A stretch of DNA of 64,000 nt from Paractinoplanes abujensis (lineage in GTDB: Bacteria; Actinomycetota; Actinomycetes; Mycobacteriales; Micromonosporaceae), in the NCBI RefSeq assembly GCF_014204895.1, contig NZ_JACHMF010000001.1:3100001-3164000 (forward strand). The letters are read 5' to 3'. Below, piece after piece: positions 17,207-25,392 of the stretch. Position numbers and translations under genes: made by a program. The notes under the pieces were generated by a model that worked only from the letters and a program-made list of their open reading frames with translations, made no database searches and was not told the DNA's origin. Numbering within the stretch: position 1 is the first letter of the stretch; every line of letters begins with the position of its first letter.

Positions 17207-18516
17207 CGCCGCACCACCCGACGGGCCACCGCAGCCACACCCAGAGCGGCCAGTGCGCCGGCCGTCCAGCCGAGTACCTGGTGTTGTCGTTTCACCCGGC
17301 GGCGGACATCCGCGTACGGGGTGGTGGAGAAGGAAACCAGCTCGTAGCGCGACACGTACTTGCCGGGCAGCAGCCGTTCCAGGGTGTGCTCGACGGTCTT
17401 GCCCAGCTTGAAGAACGGGGCGGCCACCTTGTCGCGCATCTCGACGAAGTTGGCCAGGGCCATCTCGGCGATCGCCTCGGAGTTCTCGCGGCGGCCCCGC
17501 TCGTAGAGGGGAAGCGCCTCGGCCCAGTTGTCGCCGGTGGCGTCGAGGCAGCGGTCCAGCTCGACCACGTCCTCGAAGGAGGCGTTGGCGCCCTGGCCGT
17601 AGAACGGGACGATGGCGTGCGCGGCGTCGCCGATCAGCGCGACCCGGCCCAGCAGCTGCCAGGGCGCGCATCTCACCGTGCCGAGCAGGCCGACCGGGTT
17701 GTGCCGGTAGTCGTCGACCAGGTTCGGGATCAGTTCCAGCAGGTCCGGGTACTGGTCGCGGAAGTGGCGTTCGATCGCGGCCGGGCTGCCCAGCGAGGCG
17801 AAGCTGCCGGTGCCGGCGTTGGGCCAGAACAGCGTGCCGGTGAACGACCGGTCCGGGTTGGGCAGCGCGATCATCATCGAGGTGCCCCGCGGCCAGATGT
17901 GCAGCGCGCCCGGGTCGAGGGCGTAGTCGCCGTCGCGGGCCGGGATCGTCAGCTCCTTGTAGCCGTAGTCGAGGAAGCTCACGGTCTCGGTGAAGCTTTC
18001 CCCCGCGTACGCCATGAGGAGACCACGGGTGGCTGAACCGGCGCCGTCGGCCCCGAGCACGATGTCGGCCTTGGCCTGTGAGCCGTCGGCGAAGCCGAGC
18101 GTGCCCAGGGCGGGGTCGAGCGCGGTCAGCGGGCGTTCGAAGTGGATGGTCACGCCCTCAGTGGCGGCGGCCGCGTCGAGCAGCGCGTCGTTGAGGGCGC
18201 CGCGGCCGATCGAGTTGATCGCCCGGTCGCCGTCCAGGCTGTACGGCTGGAAGTTGGTCTCGCCGCCCAGCGGGTGCACCATCCGGCCGCGCATCGGCAG
18301 CGCGTCCTTGAGCACCTGCTCGTCGAGGCCGATCCGGCGCAGCGCGTCGAGGCCCCGCTCGGAGAGGGCCAGGTTGATCGAGCGGCCGCGTTCGGCCCCG
18401 GTGACGCGCGGGTCGGGGCGGCGCTCGTACAGGTCGACCGTGTAGCCGCGGCGGCCCAGGTAACAGGCAAGCAGGCTGCCGCACAGCCCGGCGCCGACGA
18501 TGGCAACGTGCTTCAC
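17203..18516 (-). CDS. kmo: Kynurenine 3-monooxygenase
   Basis: A 437-residue FAD-dependent aromatic hydroxylase converting L-kynurenine to 3-hydroxykynurenine with NADPH and O2. The FAD dinucleotide fold opens the protein (VAIVGAGLCGSLLACYLGRRGY). GRSINLALSERGLDALR is characteristic of KMO, and ALIGDAAHAIVPFYGQGANASFED is the second FAD motif. The C-terminus (about residues 415-432) is a hydrophobic helix, as in membrane-associated KMO. It begins with GTG, overlapping the kynureninase stop by 4 bp. Confidence 0.95.
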   Translation of the reverse strand: MKHVAIVGAGLCGSLLACYLGRRGYTVDLYERRPDPRVTGAERGRSINLALSERGLDALRRIGLDEQVLKDALPMRGRMVHPLGGETNFQPYSLDGDRAINSIGRGALNDALLDAAAATEGVTIHFERPLTALDPALGTLGFADGSQAKADIVLGADGAGSATRGLLMAYAGESFTETVSFLDYGYKELTIPARDGDYALDPGALHIWPRGTSMMIALPNPDRSFTGTLFWPNAGTGSFASLGSPAAIERHFRDQYPDLLELIPNLVDDYRHNPVGLLGTVRCAPWQLLGRVALIGDAAHAIVPFYGQGANASFEDVVELDRCLDATGDNWAEALPLYERGRRENSEAIAEMALANFVEMRDKVAAPFFKLGKTVEHTLERLLPGKYVSRYELVSFSTTPYADVRRRVKRQHQVLGWTAGALAALGVAAVARRVVRR

Positions 18517-19751
18517 GGGGTCTCCTCCACGCAGGCGGCGAGCGCGGCCGCGGCCCGGCGGCAGTCCTCTTCGGTCGAGTACAGCGGGACGGGCGCGAAC
18601 CGCACGATGTCGGGCTGGCGGGCGTCGGCGATGACCCCGTGCTCGAAGCGCAGCCGCTTGGTCAGCGCGCCCGCGTTGCCCTCGTGCAGGCGTACGGACA
18701 ACTGGCAGCCATGACGGGCCGGCTCGCGGGGCGTGATGACCGAGAGCGGGCGGGTGGCCACGACCTCGTCCAGCAGGTCACGCAGGTAGGTGGTCAGGTG
18801 CAGGCTGCGTTCGCGCAGGGCGGGCATGCCGACCTCGTCGAAGATGCGCAGCGAGGTGCGTACGGGGCCCATGGCGAGGATCGGCGGGTTGGAGACCTGC
18901 CAGGCGTCGGCGCTGCGCGGGGGCCGGGACTCGGGGGTCATCTCGAAGCGGGTGCTCGCCTCGGTGCTCCACCAGCCCTCGAAGCGGTGCAGGTCGGCGC
19001 CGTGGTGCCGCTCGTGGACGAAGACGCCGGCCAGCGCGCCCGGCCCCGAGTTCAGGTATTTGTACGAGCACCAGGCGGCGAAGTCGGCGCCCCACTCGTG
19101 CAGGCTCAGCGGCACGTTGCCCGCGGCGTGCGCGAGGTCCCAGCCGACCACGGCGCCGGCCTTCTTCCCGGCCGCGGTGATCGCCGGCATGTCCATCAGC
19201 TCGCCGGTGAGGTAGTTGACGCCGCCCAGCATCAGCAGGGCCACCGTATGGCCCTCGGTTTCCAGGAACGCGACGACGTCCTCGGTGCGCAACGTGTCCT
19301 CGCCGGCGCGCGGGCGCAGCCGTACGACGGTGGTGTCGGGGTCGAGGCCGTGGAACCGGGCCTGACTGCGCACGGCGTAACTGTCGGACGGGAACGCCGC
19401 GTCCTCGATCACGATGCGGGTGCGCTCGCCGGCCGGGCGGTAGAACGACACCATCAGCAGGTGCAGGTCGACCGTGAGCGAGTTCATCACCACGACCTCG
19501 GACGGCAGCGCGCCGACGAGCCGGGCCGCGGGCTGGGTGAGCAGCTCGTGATACGGCAGCCAGGGCCGGGCCGCGTCCAGGTGGCCCTCGACGCCGAGCC
19601 GGGCCCACTCGTCGAGGTCCTCGTTCAGCTCGACCCGGGTCGCCTTGGGTTGCAGTCCCAGCGAGTTCCCGGCGAAGTAGGCGACCTCCGGATGGTCGCC
19701 CCCTTCGGCCGGGGGGATGTGGAACAGATGGCGCAGCCCTGCAAAGCTCAT
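18513..19751 (-). CDS. kynU: Kynureninase
   Basis: A 412-residue PLP enzyme cleaving 3-hydroxykynurenine (or kynurenine) to 3-hydroxyanthranilate (or anthranilate) and alanine. The start is set at the ATG at 19751, which shares one base with the tryptophan dioxygenase stop (TAATG). An open frame upstream of it is the dioxygenase's own 3' end. The PLP Lys is K231 in AWCSYKYLNSGPG. Asp in VVGWDLAHAAGN and the substrate loop HRFEGWWSTEASTRF are intact. Length is normal for the bacterial enzyme. Confidence 0.95.
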   Translation of the reverse strand: MSFAGLRHLFHIPPAEGGDHPEVAYFAGNSLGLQPKATRVELNEDLDEWARLGVEGHLDAARPWLPYHELLTQPAARLVGALPSEVVVMNSLTVDLHLLMVSFYRPAGERTRIVIEDAAFPSDSYAVRSQARFHGLDPDTTVVRLRPRAGEDTLRTEDVVAFLETEGHTVALLMLGGVNYLTGELMDMPAITAAGKKAGAVVGWDLAHAAGNVPLSLHEWGADFAAWCSYKYLNSGPGALAGVFVHERHHGADLHRFEGWWSTEASTRFEMTPESRPPRSADAWQVSNPPILAMGPVRTSLRIFDEVGMPALRERSLHLTTYLRDLLDEVVATRPLSVITPREPARHGCQLSVRLHEGNAGALTKRLRFEHGVIADARQPDIVRFAPVPLYSTEEDCRRAAAALAACVEETP

Positions 19752-20617
19752 TACATCTCCGTCCGCGAGGTCCACAGCTCCGGGAAGACCGGCCGGCTCA
19801 TACTGCGCTGCAGGAAGGCCAGCCCGTTGGAGCCGCCCGTGCCGCTCTTGGCCCCCATTGTTCTTTGCACCGCCTTGAGATGCAGGTAACGCCAGTCACC
19901 GAAACGGTCGGCGACCTCGGTCAGCGCCTCACCCAGCAGCCTGAGGTGGTTCTCCGGGCCGGTATCACGATAAACGCGCACCCAGGCGCGGGCGACCGAC
20001 TGGTCGGCCTCGTGCTCGTCGGCGACGTCCCGCTCCAGCAGCCCGGGCGTGAGGTCGTGACCCCGGCGGGCGAGCAGCGCGATCACCTCGTCCCACAGGC
20101 TCGCGCGGTGCAGGGCCACTTCCAGTTCGCCGTACGCCGTAGTGCCCTTGAACGGACGCATCAGCGACTTGGTGCGCAGCCCGAGCAGGAACTCGACCTG
20201 ACGGTACATCGCCGACTGGAAGCCCGAGCCCTCGCCGAGCAGGTCGCGGAACGTGTTGAAGTCGGCCGGGGTCATCCAGCGCAGCGTCTGCCAGGCCGCG
20301 TTGAGGCCCTCCAGATGCAGCGCGGCCCGGCGCAACGGGGCCAGCGCGGGCCACACCTCGTCGTTGCGCACGTGCTCGCGGGCCTGCTCCAGCTCGTGCC
20401 GGAGCAGGCCGAAGTACAGCTCCATGATCTGGCTGACCATGAGGAACGACATCTCGCCGGGGTCACCGCTCAGGGTGCGCTGCAGCGTGTGCAGGGTGCT
20501 GGCGTGCACGTACGAGTCGTACGGCACCCGCCGCCCGAACTCCAGCGTGGGCGCCCCGCCGTTGCGCGCCGTACGAGCGTCGCGCTCCTCGGCGGTGGTC
20601 GGCCGCACAGTATCCAC
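19751..20617 (-). CDS. kynA: Tryptophan 2,3-dioxygenase
   Basis: A 288-residue heme dioxygenase that opens tryptophan to N-formylkynurenine. Helical signatures include LTYD-like PYDSYVHASTLHTLQ, MSFLMVSQIMELYFGLLRHEL, the substrate region GEGSGFQSAMYRQVEFLLG, and WRYLHLKAVQRTMGAKSGTGGSNG near the end. The GTG start is preceded by a strong GGAGGAG. It is the first gene of the eight-gene kynurenine operon and is divergent from an Lrp/AsnC regulator. Confidence 0.95.
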   Translation of the reverse strand: MDTVRPTTAEERDARTARNGGAPTLEFGRRVPYDSYVHASTLHTLQRTLSGDPGEMSFLMVSQIMELYFGLLRHELEQAREHVRNDEVWPALAPLRRAALHLEGLNAAWQTLRWMTPADFNTFRDLLGEGSGFQSAMYRQVEFLLGLRTKSLMRPFKGTTAYGELEVALHRASLWDEVIALLARRGHDLTPGLLERDVADEHEADQSVARAWVRVYRDTGPENHLRLLGEALTEVADRFGDWRYLHLKAVQRTMGAKSGTGGSNGLAFLQRSMSRPVFPELWTSRTEM

Positions 20618-20675
20618 GATCTCTCCTCCGGCCCGGTTTTTCTGGCTCCATGATTTCGTCGGCCCCGCTCTCCCC

Positions 20676-20724
20676 GGAATGCCGAATCAACGGCGCTGAC
20701 CTCCGGGAACAGTTGATCAACGGC
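20676..20724. promoter_or_regulatory. Two 19-bp direct repeats in the kynA/Lrp promoter
   Basis: GGAAn6ATCAACGGC occurs at 20676-20694 and at 20706-20724, exactly 30 bp apart, or about three helical turns. The second copy also contains the palindrome GTTGATCAAC. Same-face spacing suits an oligomeric Lrp/AsnC regulator, as KynR is known to be in Pseudomonas. Confidence 0.7.
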
Positions 20725-20755
20725 TAGATTTGCCGGGACGGTTAACGAACGGAAG

Positions 20756-21208
20756 GTGGCCGGGTTGGACGCGATGGACTGGGCCCTGCTGCGCGAACTG
20801 CAGGAGGACGCGCGCCTGTCCTACAGCGAGCTCTCCCGCCGGGTGCACTTGTCGCCCCCCGCGGTGGCCGAGCGGGTGCGGCGGCTCGAGGAGACCGGGG
20901 TGATCCGGGGGTATCACGCCCACGTCGACCTGGCCAAGGCCGGCCGTACGGTCCTCGGGCTGATCCGCATGTCCTGCTACGGCCCGACGTGTGTGCTGCG
21001 CGACGACAAGGTGGCCACGTGGCCCGAGGTGCTGGAGATCAACCGGGTCACCGGCGACACCTGTTGCGTGCTCAAAGTGGCGGCTGTCTCGATGGAAGCG
21101 TTCGCCGACGTCACCGACCGGCTCGGCACCTACGGCACGCCGTCCAGCACGATGATCCTGGCGACGCCGCTGGACTGGCAGCCCATCGCGCCGCCACCCC
21201 GTTTTTAG
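20756..21208 (+). CDS. Lrp/AsnC-family regulator (KynR-like)
   Basis: A 150-residue Lrp/AsnC protein with an N-terminal helix-turn-helix (LLRELQEDARLSYSELSRRVHLSPPAVAERVRRLEETGVI) and a C-terminal RAM ligand-binding domain (about residues 70-140, EVLEINRVTGDTCCVLKVAA). It is divergent from kynA, and kynurenine operons in proteobacteria are run by an Lrp-type activator (KynR), so that role is likely here. The GTG at 20756 is used, but the closest AG-rich element directly abuts it. ATG at 20774 is a possible alternative start. Confidence 0.88.
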   Translation: MAGLDAMDWALLRELQEDARLSYSELSRRVHLSPPAVAERVRRLEETGVIRGYHAHVDLAKAGRTVLGLIRMSCYGPTCVLRDDKVATWPEVLEINRVTGDTCCVLKVAAVSMEAFADVTDRLGTYGTPSSTMILATPLDWQPIAPPPRF

Positions 21209-21221
21209 TAGCATCGAACGC

Positions 21222-21827
21222 GTGACCGAACCGCTCGAAGACGCCTCGGCCGTGCAGGTCGGTCCGCGCATCCGCGAGTTCCGCAAGCAGCGCGGCCTGA
21301 CCCTGCGCAGCCTGGCCGCCCGCTCCGGCCTTTCGATCGGGTTCCTGTCGCAGGTCGAGCGGGGCATCTCGTCGATCGGGCTGACCGCGCTGGGCAGCGT
21401 GGCGACCGCGCTCGGGCACTCGGTGGCCGACTTCTTCGACGCTCCGGCCGCCCCCGGCGCGCCCGACCCGGTCGTGGTGCCGATGCCGCGGCACTTCACG
21501 CTGACCCGGGGCGAGAACGCGGCCGTGCAATACGTGTCGGGCCAGCAGACTTACCGCATGCTGTCCGATCGCGGGGCCGGGCTGGTGCTCGAGCCGATGG
21601 TGGTGCACATCGCGCCGGGCGGGCGGCGGGAGGTCGCGTACGGGCACGCCGGCGAGGAATTCGCGTACGTGATCTCGGGCGAACTGCTCTACGAGGTCGA
21701 CGGCGTGGAGCACCGGCTGCACCCGGGCGACAGCGTGCACCTGCGCTCGTCGGTGCCGCACAGCATGTACAACGACACGTCAGAGGTGACCACCGTGGTC
21801 TCGGTGGTCACCCCGCGCCTCTTCTGA
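21222..21827 (+). CDS. XRE-family regulator with C-terminal cupin domain
   Basis: A 201-residue regulator with an XRE helix-turn-helix (residues 14-70, IREFRKQRGLTLRSLAARSGLSIGFLSQVERG) and a cupin ligand domain (about 125-195, with GHAGEEFAYVISGELLYEVDG and GDSVHLRSSVPHSMYN). This architecture is common in regulators of amino-acid and polyamine catabolism. It lies 13 bp after the Lrp gene, so the two regulators are probably co-transcribed, and it converges on the formamidase-like gene. The ligand is unknown. Confidence 0.9.
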   Translation: MTEPLEDASAVQVGPRIREFRKQRGLTLRSLAARSGLSIGFLSQVERGISSIGLTALGSVATALGHSVADFFDAPAAPGAPDPVVVPMPRHFTLTRGENAAVQYVSGQQTYRMLSDRGAGLVLEPMVVHIAPGGRREVAYGHAGEEFAYVISGELLYEVDGVEHRLHPGDSVHLRSSVPHSMYNDTSEVTTVVSVVTPRLF

Positions 21828-21838
21828 CCAAGATCGTG

Positions 21839-21852
21839 TTCACGTACGTGAA
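21839..21852. terminator. 14-bp palindrome at convergent gene ends
   Basis: TTCACGTACGTGAA, a perfect palindrome, overlaps the stop codon of the leftward hydrolase gene and lies 12 bp past the end of the XRE-cupin gene. It could act as a weak bidirectional hairpin or as a protein-binding site. The short A/T-containing stem makes termination uncertain. Confidence 0.35.
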
Positions 21853-22958
21853 ACAACGGCCTCCATGGTGGCGGCCCAGATCGGTGACGCCGGAGCGATC
21901 ACGTCGAAGTGGTCGCCCGGCTGCTCCAGCAAGGTGACCCCGGAGGCCGCGGCGAACCGGCGGTTGATGTCGATCAGGTCGAGGCTGTCGCCGCTGCCCT
22001 GCACGAGCAGCGCGGGCGAGGCCAGCGGCAGCCGCGTCATCGGGTCGCTCGCCGCGTAGACGTCGGGCACGTCGGCCGGGCCGCCGCCGAGCGCGGTGGT
22101 GATCGCGCCCTCCCCCAGGAACCGGCGCTGGCCCTCGTGCAGGTCGAGCACCCCCGCCAGCGAGACGGCCAGCGCGATGTCCGGATCGTCGGCGGCCAGA
22201 CGCAACGCGAGCTGACCGCCCGCCGAGTGGCCGAACAGCACGATCGGGGCGCCGGGGTGGCGTTGGCGCGCCCCGGCGACCCCCGCGGCGAGATCGGCCG
22301 TGGTGGCGGCCCAGCCGTTGCGGTCGGGACGGCGGTATTCGAGGTTCCAGCTCACCCAGCCGCGGGCGGACAGGTCGACGGCGAGCGCGTCCATCAGGTC
22401 GGCGGCCCAGTTCGACCGCCAGAACCCGCCGTGGATGAGGATCCCGACCGGCGCCACGGAGGGGGCGTCCATGGCGCCGGCCGGGAGATCGGGGGCGGCC
22501 GCCGTGGCCGTCAGGCTCTGGGCCGCGACAGTGGCCGCGACGGCCGCGGCGACACCGGCTGCCGGCCCGGGGCCGCTCCGCGCGGGGAGCCGCTCGTCGG
22601 CCCACTGCTCGGCGTGCTCGCCGTAGGCCACCCGCTCGGCCGGATGCCGCAACCGGAACACCGCATGCCTGATCGCCCAGGCCAGGCCCCACACGCCCCG
22701 GCCGTGCAGGTGCTGCGGCGAGGCCGGGTGGGCCACCGTCAGGTCGTAGAAGACCGTGTTCGCGGGTGCGGCCGCCATCAGTGCCGGGTCGGCCGGCACC
22801 ACCACGGCCGGGCCGTCGTGCGCGGCCAGGTCGGCGGCGGTCGCGGCGCCGACCACGCGGAGACCGGCGTCCAGGTCCCAGGCCGTGTCGCCGGCCAGCT
22901 TGGTCAGCAGATCACGGTCGGCCACCAGGTCGGGGCCGAGCACCAGCAGGACGTCCAT
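21840..22958 (-). CDS. Formamidase-like alpha/beta hydrolase with DHQase-like N-terminal domain
   Basis: A 372-residue protein. The C-terminal part (about residues 170-370) is an alpha/beta hydrolase with HGGFW at 176-180, the oxyanion motif typical of N-formylkynurenine formamidases of the esterase type. Nucleophile S245 is in LFGHSAGGQ, and the probable Asp/His are in GSGDSLDLIDINRRF and PGDHFDVI. The first 125 residues (LLVLGPDL..., AHPASPQHLHGRGVWGLAWAIRH) look like a degenerate type II dehydroquinase fold. Residues 126-168 are an Ala-rich linker. Next to the kyn operon, kynurenine formamidase is the likely role, supplying the step otherwise missing. Confidence 0.75.
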   Translation of the reverse strand: MDVLLVLGPDLVADRDLLTKLAGDTAWDLDAGLRVVGAATAADLAAHDGPAVVVPADPALMAAAPANTVFYDLTVAHPASPQHLHGRGVWGLAWAIRHAVFRLRHPAERVAYGEHAEQWADERLPARSGPGPAAGVAAAVAATVAAQSLTATAAAPDLPAGAMDAPSVAPVGILIHGGFWRSNWAADLMDALAVDLSARGWVSWNLEYRRPDRNGWAATTADLAAGVAGARQRHPGAPIVLFGHSAGGQLALRLAADDPDIALAVSLAGVLDLHEGQRRFLGEGAITTALGGGPADVPDVYAASDPMTRLPLASPALLVQGSGDSLDLIDINRRFAAASGVTLLEQPGDHFDVIAPASPIWAATMEAVVSRT

Positions 22959-22959
22959 C

Positions 22960-23020
22960 GGGCGGGCTCCTCACCATCGATCATGGGGGTTACTGGTGCT
23001 CACGGCTAAAAAACCCGCCC
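22960..23020 (-). promoter_or_regulatory. Leader with long-range inverted repeat and T-run
   Basis: On the leftward strand the hydrolase leader holds GGGCGGG followed by six T residues. A matching CCCGCCC lies directly before the start codon (22960-22966 pairs with 23014-23020). The T-run after a GC-rich segment resembles an attenuator, but pairing is short and the loop long, so this is tentative. Confidence 0.3.
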
Positions 23021-23132
23021 TCCCAGGGGGCCACCGCCACACCGGTAATTCTGACGAAGTTCGGCCGATCTTGCCGGACGGCCTGTGGACACGCGCCGAC
23101 TGTGGACAACTCCCGCGCCGCCGCCCGATGTG

Positions 23133-24107
23133 CTAGCGGGACAGCCGGGGCAGGACCTCCGAGCCGAGCAGTTCGACGCCACGATCGTCGGTGAGGCCGT
23201 GCGGGGTGCCGAACTCGACCCTCCGCACGCCGGCGTCGATCAGTCGCTGGGCCTGGGCGGCGACCTGCGCGGGGGTGCCGGAGAAGGCGAACCGGTCGAG
23301 CACGTCGTCCGGGATGAGCCGGCCCGCGGCCTCGTCGTGGCCGCCGTCGACGAGCCGGGCGACCTCCTCCACGAGGCCTTCGGGCAGCGTCACGGTGGGG
23401 TCGAGACCGGCCACCACGGCCAGATACATCGCCACCTCCGTACGGGCTTTGGCCCGCGCGGCCTCGCCGTCGGTGTCGACCACCGTCACCGCACCCAGCA
23501 CGATCCCGACGTCGCGGCCGGACCGCAGCCGCTCGCGGATCACGGGGACCATGTCGGGGTTGGCGCTGCCGCCCACCTTGATCTCGTCGGCGATCCGCCC
23601 GGCCAGCGCGGCGCCCTGCGCACCCCAGGCGCCGATCAGCAGCGGGACCGCAGGGCGCTGCCGCTCGTACCGGAGCACGGTGCCGGCGGCCAGGCGGTGG
23701 ACCCGGCCGGCGAATTCCGTGCCGTCGCCGCGCAGCAGACGGGCCACCACCTCGGCCGCCTCCGCCAGGGCGGTCAGCGGGCGCGGCTGCTCCAAGCCGA
23801 CCGCGCCCAGCCAGGTGCCGCGGGCCAGCCCCAGGTAGGCCCGCCCGTGCGAGGCCAGGTCGAGTGCGGCGATCTGCCCGGCGATCTCGTACGGGGCCAT
23901 CGAGTACGGGTTCAGGCAGGCGGGCCCCAGCCGTACGCGGGAAGTGGCCCCGGCCATCTCCAGCAGCGGGAAGATCGGCGGCTGGTACATCAGGTCGCCG
24001 AACACGGTGAGCACGTCGAAGCCGGCGGCCTCGGCCGAGCGCGCGAGCCGGGCGTACGTGCCCGCGGGTTTGTCGCTCTGCAGGCCCAGGCCGATCTCCG
24101 TACGCAT
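23133..24107 (-). CDS. LLM-class F420-dependent oxidoreductase
   Basis: A 324-residue TIM-barrel oxidoreductase of the luciferase-like superfamily, whose actinobacterial members mostly use F420. The start at 24107 shares a base with the upstream stop (TGATG). Visible signatures are LARSAEAAGFDVLTVFGDL, RVRLGPACLNPY, the conserved RAYLGLARGTWLGAVGL, and VPLLIGAWGAQGAALAGRIADEIKVGG. It is the last gene of the 12-gene importer/hydantoinase operon, suggesting a late reductive or oxidative step on the imported compound. Confidence 0.88.
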   Translation of the reverse strand: MRTEIGLGLQSDKPAGTYARLARSAEAAGFDVLTVFGDLMYQPPIFPLLEMAGATSRVRLGPACLNPYSMAPYEIAGQIAALDLASHGRAYLGLARGTWLGAVGLEQPRPLTALAEAAEVVARLLRGDGTEFAGRVHRLAAGTVLRYERQRPAVPLLIGAWGAQGAALAGRIADEIKVGGSANPDMVPVIRERLRSGRDVGIVLGAVTVVDTDGEAARAKARTEVAMYLAVVAGLDPTVTLPEGLVEEVARLVDGGHDEAAGRLIPDDVLDRFAFSGTPAQVAAQAQRLIDAGVRRVEFGTPHGLTDDRGVELLGSEVLPRLSR

Positions 24108-24421
24108 CAGGTCAGGTCCTCGGAGTTCATCGTGCGCCGGCCGGTCCGCTCGACCTTCATGACCAGCCGCTCCTCGGGGTCGGGGCAGATGAAGTGCGAG
24201 TCCTGGGCCAGCCAGTCGCCGGCGGCCAGGTCGCGCTGCTTGGCCGCGAGGAACGGCAGCACGGAGGCCAGGGCGTACACGCAGAAGTGTTTGCCCTCGG
24301 GAATGGTCAGGTGCGCGCTGTTTGTCAGGTCGAAGTGGTCGCCCACGTTCATGCCGCAGACCGAGCGGCCCTCGATCCGGTCGACGCTGACCCGCAGGTC
24401 GTAGATGTCCATCTCGCTCAT
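24107..24421 (-). CDS. TIGR04076-family small protein
   Basis: A 104-residue protein matching the TIGR04076 family pattern. It has an EMDIYDLRVSVDRIEG start, a G-x-F-x-L-like GDHFDLTNSAHLTIPEGKHFCVYALASVLPFLAAKQR core, and CPDPEERLVMKVER at the end. The family has no assigned function but recurs beside oxidoreductases and hydrolases. The ATG at 24421 overlaps the dehydrogenase stop by 4 bp; a second ATG is three codons in. Two Cys residues (in SVCGMNVGD and FICPDPEE) are the only obvious metal-binding candidates. Confidence 0.8.
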   Translation of the reverse strand: MSEMDIYDLRVSVDRIEGRSVCGMNVGDHFDLTNSAHLTIPEGKHFCVYALASVLPFLAAKQRDLAAGDWLAQDSHFICPDPEERLVMKVERTGRRTMNSEDLT

Positions 24422-25392
24422 GACGCCTCCTCGTTGACACGCACGATGACTTTGCCGGTGGTGCGCCGGGCCGCCAGGTCGGCCAGCGCCGCGGGCGCCT
24501 CCTCCAGGGACACGACCCGAGTGATCGGCGGCCGCAGCTCCCCCGCCGCGACCCGGCGGAACAGCTCGTCGTAGGCGGCCCGCACCTCGGCCGGCCGGGC
24601 CCAGGGATAGCGCGACCCCCACGACACTCCGATCAGGTCGGCGTTGCGGGCGATCAGCCGGGCCGGGTCGACGGGCGGGGGCGGCCCGGCGGCCATGCCC
24701 ACGCTGACCAGCCGCCCCTCGAAGGCCAGGCAGTCCAGCGACCGTGAGAGCACGTCACCGCCGACCGGGTCGACGACGACATCGACCTCGCCCACCGACG
24801 CGAGGTCGTCGTAGCCGACCGCCACGGCGGCACCCTCCGCGCGGCATTTGTCCAGTTTGCCGGCGGAGCCCGCCGTGGCGATCACCCGCGCGCCCCGAGC
24901 CACCGCGAGCTGGATCGTGGCGATGCCGACCCCGCCCGCCCCGGCGTTCACCAGCACCGTCTCGCCGGCCCGTAACCGCGCCCGCTCCAGGGCGAACCAG
25001 GCGGTCTGGTACGTCACCGGCAGCGCGGCGGCGACCAGCGCATCCACCGCCGGGGGCCGCACGACCGCGAGCGAGGCGTCAATGGTGACGGTCTCCCCCA
25101 GCGCCCCGTGCGGCAACGCCGGGCAGACCACCACGTTCTCCCCGATCAGGTGCTCGGCCCCCGGCCCGGCGTCCAGCACCCGCCCCGAAGCCTCCACCCC
25201 GGGAGTCATCGGCGGCGCCGGTCGCACCGGGTACTCCCCGCGGCACAGCGACACGTCGAGGAAGTTGAGGCCGGCCGCGTGCACCGCGACCTGCACCGCG
25301 CCGGGCCCCGGCCGCGGGTCGTCGTCCACCGTGGCCACCCGCAGCACGTCCTGCGGCTCCCCGGCGGACGTCGCGATCAGCCGGCGGATCAC
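24418..25392 (-). CDS. Zinc-type alcohol dehydrogenase/quinone oxidoreductase (MDR)
   Basis: A 324-residue medium-chain reductase of the quinone-oxidoreductase type. It lacks the catalytic-zinc Cys ligands, so it should be NADPH-dependent and zinc-free. The N-terminal fold shows AAGLNFLDVSLCRGEYP and PMTPGVEASGRV. The cofactor motif is GAGGVGIATIQLAVARGARVI, and DPVGGDVLSRSLDCL follows. It starts with GTG, overlapping the SnoaL-like stop (GTGA). It would reduce an enone or quinone-like intermediate in this pathway. Confidence 0.9.
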   Translation of the reverse strand: MIRRLIATSAGEPQDVLRVATVDDDPRPGPGAVQVAVHAAGLNFLDVSLCRGEYPVRPAPPMTPGVEASGRVLDAGPGAEHLIGENVVVCPALPHGALGETVTIDASLAVVRPPAVDALVAAALPVTYQTAWFALERARLRAGETVLVNAGAGGVGIATIQLAVARGARVIATAGSAGKLDKCRAEGAAVAVGYDDLASVGEVDVVVDPVGGDVLSRSLDCLAFEGRLVSVGMAAGPPPPVDPARLIARNADLIGVSWGSRYPWARPAEVRAAYDELFRRVAAGELRPPITRVVSLEEAPAALADLAARRTTGKVIVRVNEEAS

